In this document: positions 56,901 through 64,000 of the stretch, in pieces
Position numbering within the stretch: position 1 is the first letter of the stretch
How the letters are laid out: each line of letters begins with the position of its first letter
Source of the DNA: Tribonema minus
Taxonomy: Eukaryota; Sar; Xanthophyceae; Tribonematales; Tribonemataceae
Reading direction: 5' to 3'
NCBI GenBank assembly: GCA_017506865.1
Contig: JAFCMP010000527.1
Coordinates: 62,001 to 126,000, forward strand
Length of the DNA stretch: 64,000 bases
The notes under the pieces: model-generated
Told to the model about the DNA's origin: nothing
Seen by the model: only the letters and a program-made list of their open reading frames with translations
The model's database searches: none
Made by a program: the position numbers and the translations under genes

Positions 56901-59900
56901 GGCAGCATGCACGCGACCGCCAGCTATCTGGTGCGTTTGTTGAGGACTCTGAGCCAGACTTGCTGCTTAGGCTTTATGCCAGGAAATCAGAACAGCAGGT
57001 GGTCACCATTATCTGTCATTGTCGACATGGCGCGCTCGCCAGTGGCAGGTCTGACATTTTTTGTCGATAGCCATGTCTTTAGTGCATGATGGTTATGCTA
57101 GGATATGAGGCTAGTGGGGTCGAGAGGAGCGAGACTTGCGAGCCAACAACGCTCCATGGATGGTCGCCCAGAGCTGCAGTTGCTGAGCGACAGGAAAAAC
57201 AACAAATGCCACAAAGCTCATGTGAATGAAAGGCAACCGCCACCTGTTGTGGGTGGTGCGGGTTTGGGTGTGCAGGTTGATAATGGCGAACATTTGGTAA
57301 TTGAACCCTATGCCACAGTGCTGGCAGGATGAGGGTTCGGTGTCAGCAGACATAACATGCGGTCATCGCCTACCCCCACAACTATGGCAGGATCCGCACA
57401 GTAGGCACCGCTATCGTCTTGTGCAATGCCGAGTATCCGGCATATAACACCATACCCGATTCCATGTATACATCCACATCAGCATACATTCACGATCCAC
57501 AGTCCATAGGCAATTGTGCAAAACAATGTTAAGCCCCCTGCAACATTTCCCAGCGTATGTATATGTCTACTCGCTGTATGTAAGCGTAGTACTACGCATA
57601 ATGACTCACCTTGCCTTCTCTGCTGTTGTCAGATTGGCGGCGAAGTGTTCTCGCTCAACGAACTGGAGTGCTGCGTTCTCAAAGGCCACCTCAACGTCTA
57701 CGAGCACCATGCACTGCCCAAGTTCTGGCCAGCGCCACCGCCTAGAGAGGACAGCAGAAGACAGTACGCCTGCACCAGCGTGAGTGTGCGGCAATGTCGG
57801 CCTTGCAATCGTGGTCATAGATGAGTATCGGTATCAAAAGGCTCGTCACAAGAACTGGCTGCGACGCCCAAGTAGTGGGGTGGACAACAGCAAACAAAGT
57901 TGTGGCCGGTGCCGCTTCAGCAGGAAACCTGCTGCCTTTCAAGAGGACAGCAAAAGTCAGTCGATCTGCCAGAGGGTAAGTGTGTGCCGTTGTGAGAAAG
58001 TTGTAGCATACTGGTCAGGCCAAGAAGCATGGCAGATGCACCCATGTCTGCGCCAGGGATCAGGGCACACAGGTATGTGCCCTTCATCCAACACTGATAT
58101 GCAGATTGGAGAGATCTGGACACATGAGTTGATTTTAACACTATACAATGGTATGCCTGCACTGAAGCAGTGGCCTCGACGTGCAGCATCAGGGGTTGCC
58201 CTGAGATAGCGGAAGGCTAGTGTTCTGGTTCTAGTAGCGCTTTAGTGACGAGTTCCTGCATACAAATGCATGCCTCCTGATGTAGCTACATAAAGAGAGC
58301 ATGTGTAGATCTGGCTTCATAACACAGAAGTGTAATTCTTGCACCGAACAGCGTGCTGGACACTTACCTCATGTGCACTGCTGCTGCTTCTTGCTATGCT
58401 TTCTCAGATTGATGACAGGATGCACCTGGCACTAAACAACGGCACCACCAGCTGCGTGCCTCGCGTATATGTGCTCACGCCACAAGCCCTGGAGGTGCAG
58501 ATGCATGGCGCCTGCACTGATGCGGTGCGGGAGTTTGTGAAGGTATGTAAATTTAATGTGCATGTACTTCAAAGCATGTGAACTTCAATCCTACATGTCC
58601 ACAAACAAGGCATTCATGTCAATATGCTCAAGATTGGCCAGGCCTTGTTTGATGGTATCACACGTCAATGCTTTAGGAGCATGGTATTTGCGGGCTGCCC
58701 TTCAAGTTGAAGGCAGTCACAGCAGTGCACTGGAAGAATTGTCGGTTCTATATTGAGGGAGTGCTCATGCACCATGGTATCACTGCACAGTCCGCAAGCA
58801 GCTGTGGTGCAAATGGGCATTCCACTTGCTGACAGGTACCAATTTGTACAAAGATGCGGCGGACGTTTTCCTCCCGCCTAATTCAGAATCGCGCCCCCAA
58901 GCGACTGTCCACTTGAAAGGTTCACAGCTCATGGCTGGCCTCATCTATGCTGTGAGAGTTGCTGCACTATACTTAGCTTTTGTTTCAAACTCGGCTGACT
59001 TGCAACAGGGTTGTATGCATGTAGCATTAGGTCAACGAAGAGCAACCTTGGTCAGTTCCATTGTGCTTGACAAGCTGAGGCCATCTCGGCTGCTGAAGTC
59101 CGAGGGAGCTTTATCTGACAGACACCAGGGCAAGATCTTGTCACAAGAAAGTGGCTTGTACTCATTTCGCCGCTGCGCATCGTTTGCATCAAATAACAGT
59201 ATATCAAACGTTGCTGTCCATATCTGACTCACAATGCGCCTCCTGATTGTACGCCAGGTCGACAACAAGAAGCGAGTCATGCATATGCCAGGGGCGCTTC
59301 GGGGCTGCAGAGAGGAGCGCCGCGTGCAGCTGTTCTGCATGAAGTTTGCATGCGATGAGATGCTGGATGCCTTCACATGCTCGACAGTGACGTTCACAAC
59401 CAGGTATGTGCCGTCACGATGAGTTGTTTCTTGCAACGTACAAGCTTCTGGTTGCATGCAAGCTGCACCTTCATTGCACTTTGGTTCAGCTTGCCGGATT
59501 GATTGCTGATGCAAAATCTTTGAATCTGGACTGCAACGATTTTATTGTGGTCTACGGTCCATGAATCCGGATGTAAACATGACGTTGGAGATGTGCTATG
59601 TAGCCAGTTACTGAGGCTGTTGAGGACAGTCATTCAAGCGTGGCCATGACGAGGGTGCAGCTCTTGGATCACCAGGTGTCCTCGTGGGACGGCGGTGCTC
59701 TCCACATGACTACACCATTGGCCAGTGAGACCTGGACATATGCTGTCAAGGTGCCACAACGGGCCCCGGGCTGCAACCATCCTGGTGACACCCCTCAGTC
59801 CTGTCACCACACTTTCCTGGCATTTAAACAACATCAGCGCAGGGAACGAAAACTGCAAGCGCCAGCAAGCAAGCGCATGTTGTGCCCATCATCACTGCTT

Positions 59901-61173
59901 ACGCCCCTTCCAGCTGTCTGCATAATGTTGGTCGTACTTGAAATCGAAAAACCGAAGGTTTGCAAGTCTGTCAATCAGTACCCTCTGAGTGAGTGCCTTT
60001 CGCATTGCTAGATCAATTTGTGCGTGGCCGATGCCTTGCTGTAGCATTACTTTGAAGTATCCTGCAATGGCCGCAAAGTAAAGTGCAACAGCACGTTAAT
60101 TTGGCGTTTTTCCCGCTAAAGGGGTTTTGCATAGGGTTCCTCAGCACCAAGCACACGAGCCTGTGGTAGTTGGTTGCATGCAAAGCCGATTCACACAACT
60201 GCGGCAATACATAATTTAAAGCATCTTGCAGACAGTGAGTGTATTTGTGTCATGTTGTAAACATGCTGGTGTGCTGTGAAGGCAGCAGGCAGGCAGCCCT
60301 ATGTTTTCATTGCCTTGAGTCTATCTTACACGTGACGTGCGCGCGTGCTGCATGTTCATGTTGCCAGCGAGAAATTGTAGGTGAACCAAGTACTTGAAAT
60401 ACTTCTTGAACTTATTCAAAATTGAAGAATCATGGCGCAAACATTGCATGAGCTGGGACCCAATGTGCACAAGTGCCAGAGTGAACGTGCAGCCATGGCA
60501 CAGCTCACTCCAGGCCACCGCGTGTGTGACAGGTGCATCATATACTTAAATGCTTTCCAGGCTGAAGCACAGCTGCTCTTTCTTTTCTACTGCAGGTGGC
60601 TGCCAGAGTCAATGCGCAGCCACGATTCAGCCAGGCTGGTGCTGATGGAACCACTCCCTCTCAGCCCGCGCCTGCACCGCCGCACCTCAAGCTCAATACT
60701 GCAAGCATCCAAGGCGCCCCTTCCGCTCCCACAACCCACATCAGCCGCCATACACCGGCCCACAGCTGCTGCAGCTGCTCACATTGACAGCAGCACTGGA
60801 CACCCAACAAGCCCCAATGCTGCAGCCGCCGCCGCCTCGAGCACTGCTGATGGCACTGGCGCTGGTGGCGGCAGCAGCAAGGGTAGCAATCGCAACGGCG
60901 CTTTGATTGGCAATAGTCCTGTTGGAGCGTCACCAGCACCGGTGCTGGCCTCACCAACTGCAACTGCAGCAGCTGCAGCCACAGTCGCACCAGACATTGC
61001 CTCACCGCCTATGCGAGCAGCGCAGGTGCTGTTGTCGCCTAGTGCTGCTGCTGAGCCTCTACTGGCTGCGCAATCTGTGCAGCAGCAGCTGCGGGGTTCA
61101 GGGCTGGCTTCTTCTCCGCTGCCGGTACTGCCTGCTCGGCTCTCACCACGATCTGCACTTTTGAGCAGTGAAG

Positions 61174-61208
<35 letters not shown>

Positions 61209-62108
61209 CGGCCGCCTCAGGAGCAGCGAGCGCCACAGCACTGGTCAATACACCCTGAGCAGCAGCAGTCGCCGCAGCAGGCACGGGCAGAGGCGGTATT
61301 ATCGCCATCGGTTCAAGTAGTTCGCTCACCGATCCCTGCTTCGCCTGCGGCCGCTCAACATCCCGCTGACGTGGCAATGCTGCCATCTGCGTCCCCGGCG
61401 CTGCGGCAGCAGCCGGAGCAAGCAGCAGCAATGTCGGAGTTGCCATCAATTTCCACACCACCACCTCTGTTCGACGGCCAAGGAGTCACAGCCAACGTTA
61501 CCGCCACTGGTAGTGCACCTCCTGCTTCAGCAGCTGGTGCATCTGACAGCAGCAGCGAGTTCATCAGTGAGGGTGCTGACGGCAGCAACAGCAAGCTCGA
61601 CTTTTCCACAAGTCACTCCAGCCTCCACAACGACGATCATACCGACAGCGCCCTCATGGAGGCTGCTGCCAGCGGAGAAGAGCGTGGGACTGCGCTGCCG
61701 CCGCCACCACATGCGCACGCTCTAAGCGCGTCAGTTGCCACAGTGGATGGCTCTTTGGGTGGGTCGCAGAGTGCCAGTGGTGACGGTGTACATGCTCCTG
61801 GCGGATCTGTCACAGATTCTGTGGCTGTGTCATTACCTGCCGCCGCTGTGGCTGATGACAGCAGCTCATCCACAAGTTCACGGCGTGAAGCATCGGGTGC
61901 TGTGTCCCTTACAACAGATGCGGCAGCGCAGGATGAACAGCTTGAGGCCCACACAGGGGACAATGCAGCGGCGTCTGCAGCAGGGGGAGCAGCACTGTTG
62001 CCGATGCAGCCGTTGCCGCCTCCAGGCATGCCCTTTACCGATGATGATGATGATAGCGACAGTGTTAAGAGTGACTTCGACAGGACCATCGCTGATGGCA
62101 ACAGCTAG
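38968..62108 (+). CDS. Giant multidomain protein: membrane, DUF1769-like, MIR-like, PH-like, DUF547
   Basis: Function unknown. Exon model: 38968-39316, 40294-40534, 41160-41451, 41916-42116, 44288-44469, 44911-45002, 46104-46316, 46650-46759, 46818-46850, 47275-47440, 47765-47900, 48288-48417, 49052-49213, 50041-50136, 50502-50609, 50871-51392, 51656-51720, 52006-52204, 52530-52828, 52950-53058, 53197-53402, 53773-53821, 54572-54646, 55212-55367, 56051-56170, 56775-56930, 57633-57779, 58408-58542, 59258-59403, 60596-62108. Total 6408 nt (2135 codons). All phases agree. Start MAAASAAEILLG is followed by two hydrophobic helices (about 24-60). Weak points: exon 52530-52828 may really start at 52701, exon 52950-53058 uses a TAAG acceptor, and the small exon 46818-46850 is short. 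Domain order suggests a membrane-linked lipid- or signal-related scaffold, which is inference. A split into two genes is possible but no terminal exon is seen internally. Confidence 0.82.
40294..44469 (+). other. DUF1769-like region of the giant protein (about residues 117-421)
   Basis: Four exons encode LFLCVTDPPDARYEAHFAG, FEIQIQGRLAVIPQGTLYMG, an amphipathic stretch VVMRFASQLVKVLHYSFG, FPLFRVMDRIVITP, then YTMAFHSGMVDFQKWAVVNV and PIHMVLYDF. The order (F-x-x-Q-x-QG, G-x-E-L, YTF-like with HS-x-x-x-D-x-x-W, and a final LYD strand) is what I remember of DUF1769 proteins of fungi and algae. The family name is given from memory and needs a profile search. Confidence 0.6.
42236..43040. repeat. 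ACCGGT-rich, hairpin-bearing segment in intron 4 of the giant gene
   Basis: It begins with a hairpin just left of its boundary (GCGCGTAG and CTACGCGC around an 11-base loop, 42208-42234). It then carries repeated CCGGT, ACCGGT and GTACCGGT elements at both ends (42321-42377 and 42908-43026) in both orientations. Open frames inside have no recognisable content. A non-autonomous transposon is possible. Confidence 0.5.
45904..46052 (+). repeat. Minisatellite of about 21 bp units in intron 6 of the giant gene
   Basis: About eight degenerate copies of CAACTTGAACATGCAA, spaced 19-24 bases, end some 50 bases before the acceptor of exon 46104-46316. Variants include CTTGAACACGCAA and CTCGAACATGCAA. 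Confidence 0.9.
46650..47440 (+). other. MIR/inositol-receptor-N-like region (about residues 524-626)
   Basis: Three small exons encode GGDSVQYIDEGGGDG, FIWLLKCERLGYQLRYE and DGDTVTVYHQEADRHLC. The first resembles the GDSVxLY opening of the inositol trisphosphate receptor N-terminal domain, the last the GDxVxLxHxEAxxxL signature of MIR beta-trefoil repeats. The repeat is short and the match is by eye. Confidence 0.45.
53197..54646 (+). other. PH-like domain (about residues 1236-1345)
   Basis: Exons 53197-53402, 53773-53821 and 54572-54646 encode RLQFGDRWREEWVRLG at the start (W-x-x-x-W-V-x-L), a middle PISAIVKVDKL strand, and YLAFRDRDTRDIWLLEIQAS as strand plus the invariant-Trp helix. That order is typical of pleckstrin-homology folds, which often bind phosphoinositides. 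A disordered insert lies in the first loop. Confidence 0.6.
54751..54800 (+). repeat. Perfect tandem duplication of about 25 bp
   Basis: GTAAAAGCCTGCTTTCATGC plus CAAT occurs twice back to back in intron 23 of the giant gene. Confidence 0.92.
55577..55890 (+). repeat. Duplicated CTG-rich segment in intron 24 of the giant gene
   Basis: Blocks at 55577-55648 and 55769-55850 share GGACAGCC, a CTGCTG run, CTGAGCC, ATGTTTGCTCCAGAG and ACACGTC. The second block ends in a further 29-base tandem repeat (GAGTACACGTCC...CACCATTC). Neither block fits the splice phases as an exon. Confidence 0.85.
56051..58542 (+). other. DUF547 domain (about residues 1398-1583)
   Basis: Four exons encode SALVTFLDAVSELQAVDLS, VSFWVNAYHTLVRHALLVLG, IGGEVFSLNELECCVLKG, and MHLALNNGTTSCVPRVYV. 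These match the DUF547 signatures FW-x-N-x-Y-N/H, IGG-x-x-FSLN-x-x-E and H-x-ALN-x-G-x-x-SC. In plants DUF547 proteins are poorly characterised and often carry DEP, glutaredoxin or coiled-coil partners; a PH partner is unusual. Confidence 0.85.
60596..62108 (+). other. Terminal exon, low-complexity tail of the giant protein
   Basis: 504 codons rich in Ala, Ser, Pro and Gln, opening RWLPESMRSHDSARLVLMEP in phase with the previous exon and ending in an acidic patch (DDDDDSDSVKSDF) before TAG at 62106-62108. Repeated SP dipeptides suggest phosphorylation sites. Probably disordered. Confidence 0.85.
61175..61208 (+). repeat. CAG run in the terminal exon
   Basis: About eleven CAG/CAA codons give a polyglutamine tract in the tail of the giant protein. 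It is one of three CAG-rich coding tracts in this window. Confidence 0.9.
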
Positions 62109-64000
62109 GACTGCATGCAGGCTCTGAGCCAAACATTCCGTATCTGTGCTCGCGCTTCCTGATGCGGGTGGCCTTGCCATGCCAATGCTTGATGAAGACT
62201 GCTGCACTGCTGACAGCAGCAGCAGTATGCAATGGTGTAGGGTTTGGTTAGCATTACAGCGGTGGCCGTAGTGACAGCGGTGCTTACAGAGAGTTTCAGT
62301 GTAGTCTGCGCCGCATGTTGCGTGGGTCTCTTGACCAAGAAGCCACTGGCAAGTGTCGCAAACACAGTACCACTTGTGCATCAGGATGCACATTGTTCTC
62401 AAGTTTCTGCTGCATCTAGCCCATCAAATGCGTTGCATGGCAGACACTGAACTATCAACTTCCATCGCACTCCCATGTACTTGTTATGATTGATTGCCAT
62501 GATGTCCGCTCAGAGTATGCATAGCACATCCGTTTCAGAGAGCGACGTGTGTGCATCCAGGCGTATCGGCGCCTGTACGACATGATGTCGTACAGGCTTC
62601 GAGACACGTGCATGGCACATGTGTCTGAATGCACATGCGCAACGTACATTTGAGTCAACACTCGCAGGATGCAAAATATCGCTTGCCCATGAGTGACACT
62701 GTTGCGTTGTTGTAAACAGACTTGCAAGCACGAAATGAGGAGCACAAATCTCAAATACATTCATGTATGAACATGTTGCAAATCCCCCATGCGCCGCATC
62801 AAGGCCAGTGAATTGATGGTTAAAGCAACCCTGATGTTGAACTTGAACATGTTTCAATCCAGACATGCTAGCATTCATAGACCACGTACGTGGTACGCGT
62901 GCGCATCACAAAAAAAAAAACAGAGGGCACCCCAAATTCAGGGACTACCTGAACACAAGAGATGTTATACGCAGCGGATTGCGCTACTTCAACAAAGAGA
63001 ACCACCAGCTTCAAATAGCCTCGGCCTTGAAGCGCGCACCCAAGCTACTTCAACTGTTAAATACACACGTGACTTCTCCTACAGTAGTTCCTTTCCTTTC
63101 GTCGCTTGCATTCTCATCCCATGTCCACGTGTATGAATACTGATAGAACATATACATAGAAACATGCTGCGTCAACTTGCATATCTTGAAGTAAGCACTT
63201 CAAGGGACTAGATGGTGGCCATTGCTCCACAACCAGCGCGGTGGGTTGTATTCATGCACCGACCAGGCGATTAGGGCCAATCGGGGACACGCTGTGCCTG
63301 CATAATGCTTCTGCACACATGTGCACACACGCTTGCACTTGCATGCTGTTGTTGTCTATGACAGTGCTGCTCGCATATATGCATGAGTTGAACACACAGC
63401 CGCCTACATTGTGCAGTGCTGCAGCACTTCACAGCAGCCGGGCGGTGCTGACAGGAGTGCGCCAACAAGCCACTGGCATGCCTGCTGACAAGTGTTTCAA
63501 TCACAAACAAGGGGGGGGGGGCACATGGAGGAGGACGTAGGGGAGGACCCCGAGATGCCATTTGGCGGCGGCGGCGTTTGAGTGGTTGTCGGTGCGACAC
63601 TTTCAGACTGTCATACGACATGTAGATTCTTTACAGCTAGATGCCAATCATCTGGGCTTTTTTGCGCCCTGAGCGAGAATTAATACAAAGTACACACCAC
63701 ATGGCATCCTCACTCAAGCTGGTGCTCGCTCGCATTACCCGACACTTTCACGGCGACTACACTGGTTCCATTGACCCACAAGCCTTACTAATAGGCCACC
63801 GCATCAAGACTTGCACAATGCATGTGGATGCCTTGCCATGCAGGTGCAACGCTTACAACATTACAGAAGGCGGAGCCGAGGGATAATTTGTCGAGATGCA
63901 AGCACCAAATGCAGTGCACAGTAATCACCTGTGTTGTGCAACCACTCAGTCCGTCTCGCCCACTAAACACCCATGGGAGCAAACAGTATGCGTGGCAAGG
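62109..64000. other. 3' flank of the giant gene; no gene recognised
   Basis: A TGTAA motif at 62711-62715 lies about 600 bases past the stop and is a possible poly(A) signal. The rest has short A-, G- and CATG-rich stretches and the SINE body copy at 63561-63694. No open frame on either strand shows a recognisable domain. Confidence 0.5.
63561..63694 (+). mobile_element. Second copy of the SINE body, without tRNA head
   Basis: Colinear with 29335-29484: TTTGGCGGCGGCGGC, GTTTGAGTGGTTGTC, TACGACATGTA, ATCTGGGCTTTTT, GCGCCCTGAGCGAGAATTAAT. It is truncated at its 5' side before the tRNA-like part. Mismatches and indels show it is not a recent duplicate. Confidence 0.85.

Noticed and set aside
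62455..62878. Minus-strand open frames downstream of the giant gene
   Set aside because: No domain, no splice pattern and low-quality composition.

Overview
The window is nuclear DNA from an intron-dense eukaryote, most likely a chlorophyte green alga. The evidence is a bacterial-type (C-terminal RNTG) phosphoenolpyruvate carboxylase, a class confined among eukaryotes largely to green algae and land plants; a PPR-SMR organellar RNA-binding protein; GT-AG introns roughly every 60-200 coding bases; many CAG/CTG runs; and TTAGGG-type telomere-like tracts scattered in introns. TTAGGG rather than TTTAGGG telomeres are known from some Chlamydomonadales, so that order is a guess, not a proof.

Layout, left to right. 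(1) 580-8662, minus: the first nine exons of a CLC chloride channel whose 3' half lies beyond the left edge. (2) 8988-14292, plus: a non-LTR retroelement with reverse transcriptase and a restriction-like endonuclease, preceded by a decayed copy of its own 3' end. (3) 14890-16446, minus: a PPR-SMR protein with an apparent organelle presequence and two frame breaks. (4) 17813-37304, minus: a complete 25-exon PEP carboxylase. I traced every splice junction; phases agree throughout and the exons sum to 2787 nt (928 codons plus stop). Its introns carry a tRNA-derived SINE, a 1.3 kb foldback inverted repeat, an AT-rich island and many telomere-like tracts. (5) 38968-62108, plus: a giant gene of about 30 exons (about 2135 codons in my model), transcribed divergently from PEPC, that joins membrane segments, a DUF1769-like region, an MIR-like region, a PH-like region, a DUF547 domain and a low-complexity tail. 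(6) 62109-64000: no gene recognised, but a second copy of the SINE body.

The genes do not form an operon or an obvious pathway. The PEPC and giant genes share a 1.66 kb divergent intergenic region. The candidate undescribed system is the giant multidomain protein. The other unusual signals are the concentration of telomere-like tracts and foldback DNA in the PEPC introns and the tandem arrangement of retroelement pieces. All splice models come from reading consensus sites, phase and homology motifs by eye. No alignment, domain search or transcript data was available.
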